64,000 nucleotides of DNA from Rhodospirillaceae bacterium (GCA_020638595.1 JACKIG010000011.1:84175-148174), one strand, 5' to 3'. Positions 43,016-52,850 are shown, counted from the stretch's first letter. The notes: a model not told the origin generated them from the sequence alone. Made by a program: numbers and translations.

Positions 43016-44116
43016 ATGACCCAGGAACACATGCACGCCGCAGAACGCCCGCCGGCCCTCAGCGTCGGTCCCCTCGGCTGGGCTAGGGCGAACCTCTTCA
43101 ACACCTGGTACAACTCCGTCATCACCCTGGTCATCCTGTGGGCGGTCATCCAGGCCGTTCCCCCGCTGATCAACTGGGCGTTCATCGATGCGGTCTGGGG
43201 CGGCGGCGAACCCGATGCCTGCCGGGTCGAAGGGGCGGGCGCCTGCTGGTCGTTCATCGGCGAGAAGTACCGCCTGATCCTGTTCGGCCTCTATCCGTTC
43301 GCCGAGCAGTGGCGGCCGCTGCTGGTGATGGTCCTGTTCATCGGGCTGGTGGTGGCCACGATGCGGCGCCTGCTGTGGGGGCGGTCGCTGATCGCCGCCT
43401 GGGGCGTGAGCACGGTGGTGATGTTCGCCCTGATGTATGGCGGCTTCCTCGGCCTGCCGTTCGTCGCCAATTCCTATTGGGGCGGGCTGCCGCTGACGGT
43501 GGGGCTGTCGACGATCGGCCTGGTCGTGGCGTTCCCGCTGGGGATCATCCTGGCACTGGGCCGGCGGTCGAACATGCCGGCGGTGCGGACCCTGTGCGTC
43601 GTCTATATCGAGCTGATCCGCGGCGTGCCGCTGATCACCGTCCTGTTCATGGCCTCCGTCCTGTTCCCGCTGTTCCTGCCGACGGGCGTGACCATCGACA
43701 AGCTGCTGCGCGCACAGGTGGGCCTGATCCTGTTCGCCGCCGCCTATCTGGCGGAGGTGGTGCGCGGCGGCCTGCAGGCCATCCCGAAGGGTCAGTTCGA
43801 AGCCGCCGACAGCCTGGGCCTCGGATACTGGAGCAAGATGCGCCTGATCATCCTGCCGCAGGCGCTGCGCATCTCCATCCCGCCGCTGGTCAACACCTTC
43901 ATCGGCTTCTTCAAGGACACGACGCTGGTGATCATCATCGGCCTCTTCGACCTGCTGAACGCCGCCAAGACGGCCCTGACCGACCGGGCCTGGGCGGGGT
44001 TCTACATGGAGGCCTATCTGTTCTGCGCGATCATCTACTTCGCCTTCTGTTTCACGATGTCGCGCTATTCCCAGAACCTGGAACGCAAGCTGCGCACGGG
44101 CCATGCCCGCCGATGA
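43016..44116 (+). CDS. aapM: Amino-acid ABC transporter permease AapM
   Basis: A 366-residue partner permease of AapQ. Eight or so membrane segments are visible, together with the EAA loop KGQFEAADSLGLGYWSKMRLIILPQA (split). The N-terminal third is characteristic of AapM/BztC. The gene is spaced five bases after aapQ and is followed by aapP. Confidence 0.93.
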   Translation: MTQEHMHAAERPPALSVGPLGWARANLFNTWYNSVITLVILWAVIQAVPPLINWAFIDAVWGGGEPDACRVEGAGACWSFIGEKYRLILFGLYPFAEQWRPLLVMVLFIGLVVATMRRLLWGRSLIAAWGVSTVVMFALMYGGFLGLPFVANSYWGGLPLTVGLSTIGLVVAFPLGIILALGRRSNMPAVRTLCVVYIELIRGVPLITVLFMASVLFPLFLPTGVTIDKLLRAQVGLILFAAAYLAEVVRGGLQAIPKGQFEAADSLGLGYWSKMRLIILPQALRISIPPLVNTFIGFFKDTTLVIIIGLFDLLNAAKTALTDRAWAGFYMEAYLFCAIIYFAFCFTMSRYSQNLERKLRTGHARR

Positions 44117-44141
44117 CACCAGACCGAGAGGGCCAGACGCC

Positions 44142-44912
44142 ATGAGCGCACATCCGCAAGCGACTGCCACGGGGAAGACCGGCATCATCCAGATGCTGGG
44201 CGTGCACAAGTGGTATGGGGAATTCCACGTCCTGCGCGATATCCAGCTGAGCGTCGACCAGGGCGAGAAGATCGTCATCTGCGGGCCGTCGGGGTCCGGC
44301 AAGTCGACGATGATCCGCTGCATCAACGCGCTGGAGGAATACCAGCGCGGCCAGATCATCGTCGACGGTGTGCCGCTGACCAACAACCTGAAGAACATCG
44401 ATGCCGTCCGCCGCGAGGTCGGCATGGTCTTCCAGCAGTTCAACCTGTTTCCGCATCTGACGGTGCTGGAAAACCTGACGCTGGCGCCCTTGTGGGTGCG
44501 CAAGACCCCGCGGCGCGAGGCGGAAGAGACGGCGATGTACTATCTGGAGCGCGTCAAGATCCCCGATCAGGCGCGCAAATACCCGGGCCAGCTGTCCGGG
44601 GGCCAACAGCAGCGCGTGGCCATCGCCCGGTCGTTGTGCATGCGACCGAAGATCATGCTGTTCGACGAGCCGACCTCCGCCCTTGATCCGGAGATGATCA
44701 AGGAAGTGCTGGACGTGATGATCGAGCTGGCGGACGAGGGGATGACGATGCTGTGCGTGACCCATGAGATGGGCTTCGCCCGCACCGTCGCCAACCGCGT
44801 CATCTTCATGGATGCGGGCCAGATCGTGGAGCAGAACGAGCCCGAGGAGTTCTTCAACAATCCTCAGTCGGAGCGTACCAAGCTGTTCCTGAGCCAGATT
44901 CTGTCGCATTGA
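44142..44912 (+). CDS. aapP: Amino-acid ABC transporter ATPase AapP
   Basis: A 256-residue ATPase of the GlnQ/HisP group. Walker A is GPSGSGKST near residue 49, the signature LSGGQQQRVAIARSL, Walker B IMLFDEPTSAL and the H-loop VTHEMG. The ATG at 44142 (MSAHPQATATG) follows the AapM stop by 25 bp. It powers AapQM. Confidence 0.95.
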   Translation: MSAHPQATATGKTGIIQMLGVHKWYGEFHVLRDIQLSVDQGEKIVICGPSGSGKSTMIRCINALEEYQRGQIIVDGVPLTNNLKNIDAVRREVGMVFQQFNLFPHLTVLENLTLAPLWVRKTPRREAEETAMYYLERVKIPDQARKYPGQLSGGQQQRVAIARSLCMRPKIMLFDEPTSALDPEMIKEVLDVMIELADEGMTMLCVTHEMGFARTVANRVIFMDAGQIVEQNEPEEFFNNPQSERTKLFLSQILSH

Positions 44913-44925
44913 GGGGGAGGCACCG

Positions 44926-45672
44926 TTGCGTTTGCAGCTCGCCAGCTGGCCGGAGGTCGAGGCGTATCTGAAGCAGTCCAAGGGCATCATGATGCCGATC
45001 GGGTCGACCGAGCAGCACGGCCCCACCGGCCTGATCGGTACCGACGCCATCACCGTCGAAACCATCGCCTGGCGCACGGGCGAGATGCTGGATGCCCTGG
45101 TGGGTCCGACGATCTCCGTCGGCATGGCCCACCACCATATGGAATTCCCGGGCTCGATGACCCTGAAGCCGTCGACGCTGGTGGCGGTGATCCGCGACTA
45201 TGTCCAGTCGCTGGCGAGCCACGGGTTCGAGCGGTTCCTGTTCGTCAACGGCCATGGCGGCAACGTGCCGACGATCGGTTCGGCCTTCTACGAGATCTAT
45301 CAGGACCAGCGCCAGGCCCATGGCGCCGGCGCGGCGGAGCTGCGGTGCCGCGTCGTCAACTGGTGGGACGGCCCGTCGGTCAAGGCGCTGTCGGACGAGC
45401 TGTTCGGCGACCGCCAGGGCAGCCACGCGACCCCGTCGGAGGTGTCGGTCGCGGCCTTCGCCTATCCCGGCCATATCAAGCATGCGCGCCTTGACCCGCC
45501 CCTTGCGCCCAGCGGGCGCTTCTACGATGCGCGCGACTATCGCCGCAGGTTTCCGGACGGGCGCATCGGATCCGACCCGTCGAAGGCCAGCGAAGCCCAC
45601 GGCAAGCGCCTGACCAATGCCGCCGCGGCGGACTTGGCCGACTGCTATCGCCAGTTCCTGGCAGAGGTTTGA
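44926..45672 (+). CDS. Creatininase-family amidohydrolase
   Basis: A 248-residue metal hydrolase. Metal-ligand motifs are EQHGPTGLIGTD near residues 29-40 and the NGHGGN loop near 110-115, as in creatininase, guanosine-type and MftE-like members. The start is TTG at 44926, preceded by GGGGGAGG at about 7 bases. It lies 13 bp after aapP, so it is probably part of the amino-acid transporter operon and may hydrolyse a cyclic amide taken up by it. Substrate is inference. Confidence 0.85.
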   Translation: MRLQLASWPEVEAYLKQSKGIMMPIGSTEQHGPTGLIGTDAITVETIAWRTGEMLDALVGPTISVGMAHHHMEFPGSMTLKPSTLVAVIRDYVQSLASHGFERFLFVNGHGGNVPTIGSAFYEIYQDQRQAHGAGAAELRCRVVNWWDGPSVKALSDELFGDRQGSHATPSEVSVAAFAYPGHIKHARLDPPLAPSGRFYDARDYRRRFPDGRIGSDPSKASEAHGKRLTNAAAADLADCYRQFLAEV

Positions 45673-45878
45673 GACGGTCCCACGGCCCCGCGCCGCGGAC
45701 GGGTCGCGCGGTCCGCGCGGGGGCGGCACCGTCCTTGCCCCCCCGTCCTTGCTCCCCTGTCCTTGCCCCATGTGCCGAATTCGCGCCGGGTTGACGACCA
45801 TGCGTTCCGCCCTGGCCCGAGGCTGCCCATATATCTGGACGAACCCGTGCAATCCGTTGCGTTGGGAAGGAACCGGAC

Positions 45879-46184
45879 ATGAAGGCAGCGCTTATCTTCA
45901 CGGGCAGCGGTCCGATCGTCATCCTGACCTCCTACAAGGCGTTCGACGACGTGAAGCTGCTGGCCAAGCTCTACGCCAAGGGCATCGACAAGTTCATTGC
46001 CTATGAATTGCCGGTGGCGCTGGTGGAAGAGCGGTACGGCAACCACTTCCCGGTGGTGATGCATGACCTGCGCGAGGCGGACGACCTGCGCGTGCTGGAC
46101 TTCAACGGCGAACGGGCGTTCCGCCTGTTCCACCTGAACGAGCTGGGAGAGCCGTTCAAGTACGAAGCCAGGGCCGCCCAGTAG
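45879..46184 (+). CDS. Hypothetical protein (101 aa)
   Basis: A 101-residue protein with an open alpha/beta look: FTGSGPIVILTSYKAFDDVKLLAKLYAKG, followed by VVMHDLREADDLRVLDFNGERAFRLF. It was not assigned to a family. It has no signal or membrane segment. The preceding GGAAGGA ribosome site and codon use support translation. It is transcribed alone. Confidence 0.7.
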   Translation: MKAALIFTGSGPIVILTSYKAFDDVKLLAKLYAKGIDKFIAYELPVALVEERYGNHFPVVMHDLREADDLRVLDFNGERAFRLFHLNELGEPFKYEARAAQ

Positions 46185-46213
46185 GGCGGGGGCCAGCCGC
46201 CGCGGCGTCCGGC

Positions 46214-46612
46214 CTATCCCGGTTGGTTGACGCTCTTGAGGATCGCCTCCGCCAGGCGGCGGGCCTGGTCGGCGGTCAGCGCCACCTGCGTATAGGCATT
46301 GCCGATGACGATGCCGAGGATCTCCTTGTCCTCGGCCCGGCCGAGATGGGCGATCCCCGTCGCCTGGTGGGCGCGCGAGACCTTCTTGGCCGCAACCACG
46401 TCGCGCGGGTGGATTTGGTGTTTCGCGCCGACACCGGCCGCGAGGTGCAGGACCACCTGCAACAGGTCGCTGACACCGTCGCTGGGAAGGGTCAGGACCT
46501 GGACGTCGTCGCCGTCCTTCCAACCCAGATGGACGGTGTCGCCGGTCTCGTCGATGTCGCCGCCCGGGCCGGTGGGCGCGGGTACGGCACGCAGCCGGTC
46601 TTCCAGCCTCAT
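46214..46612 (-). CDS. Hypothetical protein (132 aa)
   Basis: A 132-residue soluble protein. The region from residue 25 to the C terminus alternates beta strands and helices (GDTVHLGWKDGDDVQVLTLPS, GNAYTQVALTADQARRLAEAI). The ATG at 46612 (MRLEDRLRAVPAP) is used because the longer frame begins with an unlikely Arg/Gln stretch. The final segment resembles small regulatory or phage-like proteins, but no family is claimed. Confidence 0.6.
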   Translation of the reverse strand: MRLEDRLRAVPAPTGPGGDIDETGDTVHLGWKDGDDVQVLTLPSDGVSDLLQVVLHLAAGVGAKHQIHPRDVVAAKKVSRAHQATGIAHLGRAEDKEILGIVIGNAYTQVALTADQARRLAEAILKSVNQPG

Positions 46613-46688
46613 CGCGCAAGATCTCCTCTGCTGTTCGGTCGGGATGGCGGCCGGGCGCATCCGGCGCGCCCATCCGCCGGCGCCGTTC

Positions 46689-47288
46689 CTACGGCGCGGC
46701 GATCGGGATGTGGGGCGCCGTGTGGCGGGGGATGATACCGGTCAGGCGGGGATCGTCCTTCTCGTAATCGCGCCGGCGCACCGGGATGAACCCGGCCCGC
46801 TGATACCCCCTCAAGGCCCTGGGATGATCCAGCGTGCAGGTATTGACAGTCAGCTTCGTCGCCCCCTCCTGCCACGCCAGGCCGATGCCGAAATCCAGCA
46901 GATAGGGGCCGAGGCCCTGGCCGATGAACTCCGGCATCAAACCGAAATAGTCGATGTTGGTCTCGCGCTTGTCGATGCGCCTCAGCTCGATGAACCCGGC
47001 GGGCACGCCCGCGGCATAGAGGACCATCAGGCGCAATGCCGGGCTGGCCAGGATCGCCGCCAGGTTCTGGTCCGACTCCGTCCGGCGGTCGGTCCACAGC
47101 CAGGGTTCGCCCACCGTATTGAACAGGTAGCGGTAGAAATGGGCCGGCGCCTTGACGGCCTGGAGCACCTGCAAGTCGTCGCGGGGCGCCGGCACCAGGG
47201 GGCGCCCCGGCCGATCCGTCATCTCCAGATAGGTGACGGTGAAGCGGATCTTGCCGGCCTTCAGGGTCGTGCCGCCCGTCGCGTTCAT
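46689..47288 (-). CDS. GNAT-family N-acetyltransferase
   Basis: A 199-residue acetyltransferase-like protein. The acetyl-CoA loop is near FGLMPEFIGQGLGPYLL (Q-x-x-G-x-G/A-like), and the last strand and helix read TKLTVNTCTLDHPRALRGYQRAGF. The acceptor substrate is unknown. The stop of the sulfurtransferase overlaps its start by four bases, so the two are co-transcribed. Confidence 0.85.
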   Translation of the reverse strand: MNATGGTTLKAGKIRFTVTYLEMTDRPGRPLVPAPRDDLQVLQAVKAPAHFYRYLFNTVGEPWLWTDRRTESDQNLAAILASPALRLMVLYAAGVPAGFIELRRIDKRETNIDYFGLMPEFIGQGLGPYLLDFGIGLAWQEGATKLTVNTCTLDHPRALRGYQRAGFIPVRRRDYEKDDPRLTGIIPRHTAPHIPIAAP

Positions 47289-48178
47289 GGGGTGCGGGCT
47301 TGCGTGTCGGCGCCGGCCGGCCCGGTTGCCGCCGGCAGATCGTCGCGCAGGCCCCATTCGGCCCAGGATCCGTCATAGATGGCCACCGGGTCGTGCCCGG
47401 CCAGCTGGGCGCCGAGGGCAAGGACGCAGGCGGTCACGCCGCTGCCGCAGCTTGCCACCACCGGTCGCCCGCCGGTGACGCCGAGTGCTGCGAACCGGGC
47501 ACGGATTTCGTCGGGGGGCAGCAGGGTCTTGTCGTCCGGGTTCAGCAGGTCGGTGTAGGGCAGGTTCAGCGAGCCCGGGATATGGCCGCGCCGCCGCCCG
47601 GGCCAGAGGTCGTCGCTGCTGCCGTCGAAGCGGGGGGCAGCGCGCGCGTCCAGGACGATCGCCGCCTTCGTTTCCAGGTTGGCGGCAACGTCGTCGACGC
47701 TGCGCACCAGCGAAGGCCGCAGCGATGTGGCGAATGTTGCCGGCGCGGCCGTGGCCGGTCCTGCGGCGACCGGCCGGCCTTCGGCCTTCCATTTCGGCAG
47801 GCCGCCGTCCAGCACGGCCACGCGGTCGTGACCGAACAGCCGGAACATCCACCACGCCCGGGCCGCGCTCATCAGGCCCACGCTGTCATAGCTGATGACC
47901 AGGTCGGTGTTGGTGATGCCCAGCGCGCCGACCCGTTGGGCGAACAGCTCGGGCGAGGGGATCATGTGGGGCAGGTCCGACCCCGGATCGGCGATCGTGT
48001 CGATGTCGAAGAAGACGGCGCCGGGAATATGCTCGACCAGGAATTCGGCCCCGGCGTTGCGGCCCGTCACCGGCAGGTAATAGCTGGCGTCGATGACCCG
48101 TATGCCGGGCTGGCCCAGATTGGCCGCCAGCCAGGCGCTGTCGACCAGCGGCCCGCCGTCCAGTGTCTCCATGGCCAT
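47285..48178 (-). CDS. sseA: 3-mercaptopyruvate sulfurtransferase (two-rhodanese)
   Basis: A 297-residue double-rhodanese protein. The catalytic Cys is Cys244 in SCGSGVTACVLAL, the loop type of mercaptopyruvate sulfurtransferases rather than thiosulfate ones. The N-terminal rhodanese half lacks the cysteine, as is normal. The start at 48178 follows GGAGG. It is in a sulfur-linked run with alaX and cysK. Confidence 0.9.
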   Translation of the reverse strand: MAMETLDGGPLVDSAWLAANLGQPGIRVIDASYYLPVTGRNAGAEFLVEHIPGAVFFDIDTIADPGSDLPHMIPSPELFAQRVGALGITNTDLVISYDSVGLMSAARAWWMFRLFGHDRVAVLDGGLPKWKAEGRPVAAGPATAAPATFATSLRPSLVRSVDDVAANLETKAAIVLDARAAPRFDGSSDDLWPGRRRGHIPGSLNLPYTDLLNPDDKTLLPPDEIRARFAALGVTGGRPVVASCGSGVTACVLALGAQLAGHDPVAIYDGSWAEWGLRDDLPAATGPAGADTQARTP

Positions 48179-48197
48179 ACCCCTCCGTTCGGGCACG

Positions 48198-48914
48198 CTA
48201 GCCCAGCAATATGTTGATGCGGCGGTTCTGCTTGCCCTTGTTTTCGACCTTGCCGACGGTGATCGGGCCGATCTCGCCGGTGGCGGCCACATGGGTGCCG
48301 CCGCAGGGTTGCAGGTCGACCGGCGCGTCGTCGGGGCCGATCTGCAGCAGGCGAACGCGGCCCGACCCGATGGGGGGCTTGACCGACATGGTGCGGACCA
48401 GCTCGGGCCGGGCGGCCAGCTCCGCATCGGCGATCCACCGCGCGGTGACGGGATGGTTGGCCGCGATCAGCCCGTTGACGGCCGCGGCGATCGCGTCCTT
48501 GTCGATCGCCCCGGCAGGCAGGTTGAAGTCCAGCCGGCTCTTGTCCGCGCCGACCTGGCCGCCGGTGACGTCGCCGGTTACGACCGCGCAGACCAGGTGC
48601 ATGGCCGTGTGCATGCGCATATGGCGGTGGCGGCGGTCCCAGTCGATCGCCGCCGTCACCGGCGTGCCCGCGGGCGGCAGCACGGCGCCGTCGGCCGGGA
48701 TGTGGGCGATCGCGGTGCCGTCGGCGGCTTTCACGGTGTCGGCGATGGCACAGGTGCCGCCGTCCCAGGTCAGCGATCCGCTATCGCCCGGCTGGCCGCC
48801 GCCGACCGGATAGAACACCGTCCGGTCGAGCACGATGCCGTCCGGCCCTGACGACAGGACCGTCGCCTCGCAGGTGTTGAGATAGGCGTCCTGGCGGAAC
48901 AGCTCTTCGGTCAT
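48198..48914 (-). CDS. Alanyl-tRNA editing protein (AlaX family)
   Basis: A 238-residue trans-editing deacylase that removes Ser or Gly from tRNA(Ala). Zinc ligands are HTAMH near residue 100 and CGGTH (QPCGGTHV) near 200, with a preceding AlaX-type N-terminal barrel (YPVGGGQPGD). The ATG at 48914 overlaps the cysK stop. Lack of a fused AlaRS core makes this a stand-alone editor. Confidence 0.92.
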   Translation of the reverse strand: MTEELFRQDAYLNTCEATVLSSGPDGIVLDRTVFYPVGGGQPGDSGSLTWDGGTCAIADTVKAADGTAIAHIPADGAVLPPAGTPVTAAIDWDRRHRHMRMHTAMHLVCAVVTGDVTGGQVGADKSRLDFNLPAGAIDKDAIAAAVNGLIAANHPVTARWIADAELAARPELVRTMSVKPPIGSGRVRLLQIGPDDAPVDLQPCGGTHVAATGEIGPITVGKVENKGKQNRRINILLG

Positions 48915-49930
48915 GGCGATGCGTCGCCTTCCAGCCATTGCGGCACGGGAAGGCCCTTGGTGCGCAGGAATGCGGGATTGAACAGCTTCGACTGATAGCG
49001 CGATCCGGAATCGCACAGCACGGTGACGATGGTGTGGCCGGGCCCCAGCGTGCGCGCCAGCTTCACCGCGCCGGCCACGTTGACGCCGCTGGACCCGCCG
49101 AGCACCAGCCCTTCATGCAGCAGCAGGTCGAAGACCATCGCCACCGCCTCGTCGTCCGGTACCTGCTGCGCCCAGTCGACCGGGGCGTCGGCCAGGTTGG
49201 CGGTGATGCGCCCGTTACCGATCCCTTCGGTGATCGAGCTGCCCTCCGCCTTCAGCTCCCCATGGGTGTAGTGATGGTAGAGCGCCGATCCCATCGGGTC
49301 GGACAGCACGACCTTGATGCTGGCATTGCGGGCCTTCAATGCGCGGCCGACGCCGGCCAGCGTGCCGCCGGTGCCGCAGGAACAGGTGAAGGCGTCGATG
49401 CGGCCTTGCGTCTGTGCCCAGATCTCCGGCCCCGTCGTCGCCTCGTGCCCGTCGCGGTTGGCCGTGTTGTCGAACTGGTTGGCCCAGACCGCGCCGCTGG
49501 GGTTGTCGGCGGCCATCTCCGCCGCCAGGCGGCCGGAGACGTGGACATAGTTGCCCGGGTCCTTGTACGGCACGGCCGGCACCAGGCGCAGGTCGGCGCC
49601 GACCAGGCGCAGCGTGTCCTTCTTCTCCTGGCTCTGGGTCTCGGGCATGACGATGACGGTCTTGTAGCCCAGCGCATTGCCGACCAAGGCCAGGCCGATG
49701 CCGGTATTGCCGGCCGTGCCCTCGACGATGGTGCCGCCGGGGCGCAGCAGCCCGCGCGCTTCGGCGTCGCGCACGATGGCAAGGGCCGCCCTGTCCTTCA
49801 CCGACCCGCCGGGGTTCAGGAACTCCGCCTTGCCCAGGATCTCGCAGCCCGTCGCATCCGATACGCGGCGCAGCCTGATCAGGGGGGTGTTGCCGATGCT
49901 ACCGACGAAGCCGTCGCGGATGTCAGCCAT
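48911..49930 (-). CDS. cysK: Cysteine synthase A (O-acetylserine sulfhydrylase)
   Basis: A 339-residue PLP enzyme that makes cysteine from O-acetylserine and sulfide. The PLP lysine is Lys45 in NPGGSVKDRAAL. The phosphate-binding loop is the Gly-rich SCGTGGTLAGVG, and the substrate loop TAGNTGIGLAL is present. Family length is usually 310-330; a short extra C-terminal region follows. It overlaps alaX by four bases. Confidence 0.92.
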   Translation of the reverse strand: MADIRDGFVGSIGNTPLIRLRRVSDATGCEILGKAEFLNPGGSVKDRAALAIVRDAEARGLLRPGGTIVEGTAGNTGIGLALVGNALGYKTVIVMPETQSQEKKDTLRLVGADLRLVPAVPYKDPGNYVHVSGRLAAEMAADNPSGAVWANQFDNTANRDGHEATTGPEIWAQTQGRIDAFTCSCGTGGTLAGVGRALKARNASIKVVLSDPMGSALYHHYTHGELKAEGSSITEGIGNGRITANLADAPVDWAQQVPDDEAVAMVFDLLLHEGLVLGGSSGVNVAGAVKLARTLGPGHTIVTVLCDSGSRYQSKLFNPAFLRTKGLPVPQWLEGDASP

Positions 49931-50027
49931 GGGCGTCGGTCACACTTCCTCGTGGGGGCATGTCGCGGGGGCCAACCCTAGCGGGCGGCCCGGCGTGCGA
50001 CAACCGCATCGCAGCCGCCTGCCACCC

Positions 50028-50651
50028 TCAGGCCGCCAGGCCATCGCGCAGCCACGCAGCGCGCAGCCGGTCGCGGTTGAGCGCCAGCCATTGCAGCGCG
50101 ATGACCGTGTGCGCGTTGACGATGCGCCCTTCGGCCAGCAGGGCCAGTGCGCCGTCGACGGACATGACCGCGACGCGGATATCCTCGTGCTCGCTGGCCA
50201 GGCCGTGGATGCCGCCGGCGCCGGTGCTGTCGACGCGTACGCAGAACATATGGACGACTTCCGACGTGGTCCCGGGCGTCGGGAAGTAGTGCATGATCGG
50301 CTCGACGGCCGTGACCTCCAGCCCCGCTTCTTCCATGCTTTCGCGCCGGGCCACCGCTTCCGGCGGTTCGTCATGGTCCAGCATGCCGCCGATGACCTCG
50401 ATCAGCCAGGGCTGATGTCCCGCCAGATGCGCGCCCAGGCGGAACTGCTCCACCAGTACGACCGCGTCGGCGTGCGGATCGTAGGGCAGGGCAGCGACCG
50501 CGCCCGGCGTGCGCAGAAGCTCGCGCTGGAAGACCTGCGACCAGTCGCCATCGAACCGGCGATGGCGCAGGTGAACGCGCTCCAGCCGGAAGAAGCCCGA
50601 ATGGCACGATTCGGTGGACACGATCTCGACGTCGTCACGACCCATTGCCAC
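50028..50651 (-). CDS. Nudix hydrolase, probable ADP-ribose pyrophosphatase
   Basis: A 207-residue Nudix protein. The Nudix box reads GGMLDHDEPPEAVARRESMEEAGLE (split across residues near 90-115), in line with G-x5-E-x7-R-E-x2-E-E-x-G. The surrounding domain resembles the ADP-ribose/sugar-nucleotide branch. The start at 50651 or 50645 (MGRDDVEIVS) is equally possible. Confidence 0.85.
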   Translation of the reverse strand: MAMGRDDVEIVSTESCHSGFFRLERVHLRHRRFDGDWSQVFQRELLRTPGAVAALPYDPHADAVVLVEQFRLGAHLAGHQPWLIEVIGGMLDHDEPPEAVARRESMEEAGLEVTAVEPIMHYFPTPGTTSEVVHMFCVRVDSTGAGGIHGLASEHEDIRVAVMSVDGALALLAEGRIVNAHTVIALQWLALNRDRLRAAWLRDGLAA

Positions 50652-51061
50652 ACACCCAGTATCGGCGATCCGACCGCGGTTGACGTCGCCGGAGCCGCGC
50701 CCCGGCGCGGCGGGCCGGACGATAGCCTACCCGGGCGCAGCCCGCCAAGCCCGGGTGCCCCGGTACGTCTGGAATGACTGCGACCGATCGGCCGCCCTCG
50801 CGCCTGTCGGTGGACGGCGCCGCCACACCCATCATAATGCGAAGGGCGCCGGGGGGATCTCGTTGCGGGGCTTTTTCCTTTGACTCGTAAGGACGGCGGC
50901 ACCTAGGGTTTTTCCCCGGGCGGACGCACGGTGCGGCCGAAGTCCTGTCCTGCCCCACCCCAGCCCTTTCGTATGGGCGGCCGCGTCCCACTGGGGGCAC
51001 CAAGGTTGCGTGGCGGTCGCCAACCAAAACAAACCGCCTACACTTATCCAGGGAGTTCACG
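50652..51061. other. 410-bp gene-free interval upstream of peptide transporter
   Basis: Between the Nudix start and the peptide-binding protein start. It probably holds the promoters of both, and a GGGAG ribosome site precedes the gene at 51062. No confident -35/-10 pair, operator, hairpin with T-run or ORF was seen. Confidence 0.6.
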
Positions 51062-52726
51062 ATGACTTTAAAGGATTTAGGTAAGATCCATCGCCTCATT
51101 CCGAAGCTGGTGGAGGATCTTGAAACCGGCAAGATGGGGCGGCGTGACTTCCTGCGGACCTCGACGCTGCTCGGGTTGTCGGCAACCGCGGCCTACGGGA
51201 TCGTCGGCAGGATCACGGGCGAAGACATGATGCCGCGGGCCCATGCGCAGGAGCCTGTGCGCGGCGGCATTCTGCGGATCTCGATGAACGTCAAGGAGAT
51301 CACCGATCCCGCCATCTACGACTGGTCGGAAAAGGGCAACATCGCCCGCCACATCGTCGAGAGCCTGGCCCAGGTCGGCACCGACAACATCACGCGCCCC
51401 TTCCTGGCCGAGAGCTGGGAAGCGTCGGACGACCTCAGCAGCTGGACCTTCCACCTGCGCCAGGGCGTGAAGTGGAGCAACGGCGACGATTTCACCGCCG
51501 ACGACGTTCTCTTCAACTTCGAGCGCTGGCTCGACCCCAATGTCGGTTCGTCCAACTACGGGCGGTTCGCGCTGCTGCGCGGCCCCAATGACGGCGACCC
51601 GGCGATCGAGAACGCGGTCGTCAAGATCGATGACCATACCGTGCAGTTCAACCTGCGCGAGCCGATGTTGGCCTTGCCGGAGAGCATGGGCGACTACCCG
51701 GCGCTGATCGTCCATCGCCGCTTCGTCGAAGAAGGCGGCAACCTGGTCGACAACCCCGTCGGCACCGGCCCGTTCAAGCTGGACCGCTTCGCCGTCGGGC
51801 AGGAAGCCGTGCTGTCCCGCCGCGAGGAGCCGTATTGGGGCGGCGAGGTCTATCTGGACGGCCTGCACTATATCGACCATGGCGACGACCCGTCGGCCTG
51901 GATCGCCGCATTGGCGTCGGGCCAGGTGGACGTGTTGTACCGCCTGTTCGTCGAGCAGGTGCCGATCGTGCGCAACATGCCGGATCTGGTGCTGCTGGAA
52001 ACGCCGACCGCACAGACCGGCGTCGCCCGCATGAAGGTGACGGAGCCGCCCTTCGACAACCCGCTGGTCCGCAAGGCGATCCAGCGCTGCATCGACCACG
52101 AGGCCATCCTGCAGACGGCCTATCAGAACGCGGGCGTGCCGGGCGAGGACCACCATGTCGCCCCGGTGCATCCGGAATATGCCGAACTGCCCAAGCTGGT
52201 GCAGGACTACGACGCTGCGCGCGAGCTTCTGGCGGAGGCCGGCTATGCCGACGGCCTGGACATCACGATCGACTGCGTGGCGCAGCCGCCGTGGGAGCCT
52301 GCGACCTGCCAGGTGATCGCGGAAATGTTGCGTCCCGCCGGGATCAACCTGGCCGTCAACATCATGCCGGGCGGCACCTATTGGGACCGCTGGACGACGG
52401 CGCCCTTCGGCTTCACCTCGTGGACGCACCGGCCGCTGGGCGTGCAGGTGCTGGACCTGGCCTATCGCACCGGCGTGCCGTGGAACGAGTCATCCTACAG
52501 CAATCCCGAGTTCGACGCCCTGCTGGACCAGGCCAGCGGCATCTACGACGTCGACGCGCGGCGCGAAGTGGTGAAGCAGCTGGAGGAGATCCTCCAGGGC
52601 GACGCCGTCATCGTGCAGCCGTTCTGGCGGTCGGAGTTCACCGCCACGGGGCCGGGCGTGCGTGACTTCGCCCTGCATCCCGCCAACGAGATGCACATCA
52701 ACAAGACCTGGCTGGACAACGGCTGA
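51062..52726 (+). CDS. Peptide/nickel-type ABC transporter substrate-binding protein
   Basis: A 554-residue DppA/OppA-type binding protein. The N terminus has a Tat signal (GRRDFLRTSTLLGLSATAAY), showing export in folded form, with cleavage after AHAQE. The mature domain shows the usual ENIARHIVESLAQV and WTFHLRQGVKWSNGDDFTADD (split) type segments. It is the first gene of a four-gene operon with fused ATPases. Confidence 0.93.
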   Translation: MTLKDLGKIHRLIPKLVEDLETGKMGRRDFLRTSTLLGLSATAAYGIVGRITGEDMMPRAHAQEPVRGGILRISMNVKEITDPAIYDWSEKGNIARHIVESLAQVGTDNITRPFLAESWEASDDLSSWTFHLRQGVKWSNGDDFTADDVLFNFERWLDPNVGSSNYGRFALLRGPNDGDPAIENAVVKIDDHTVQFNLREPMLALPESMGDYPALIVHRRFVEEGGNLVDNPVGTGPFKLDRFAVGQEAVLSRREEPYWGGEVYLDGLHYIDHGDDPSAWIAALASGQVDVLYRLFVEQVPIVRNMPDLVLLETPTAQTGVARMKVTEPPFDNPLVRKAIQRCIDHEAILQTAYQNAGVPGEDHHVAPVHPEYAELPKLVQDYDAARELLAEAGYADGLDITIDCVAQPPWEPATCQVIAEMLRPAGINLAVNIMPGGTYWDRWTTAPFGFTSWTHRPLGVQVLDLAYRTGVPWNESSYSNPEFDALLDQASGIYDVDARREVVKQLEEILQGDAVIVQPFWRSEFTATGPGVRDFALHPANEMHINKTWLDNG

Positions 52727-52850
52727 TGGGTGCGGGTCCGTTGCCGCCGGCGGTCGCGCACGACACCGCCGGCGGCGACGGGCATTTCGGGGATCGGCGT
52801 GGCCGGTCCGCGGGCGGGGCGCGACACCCCGATCGCTGGGAGACCCTGCC

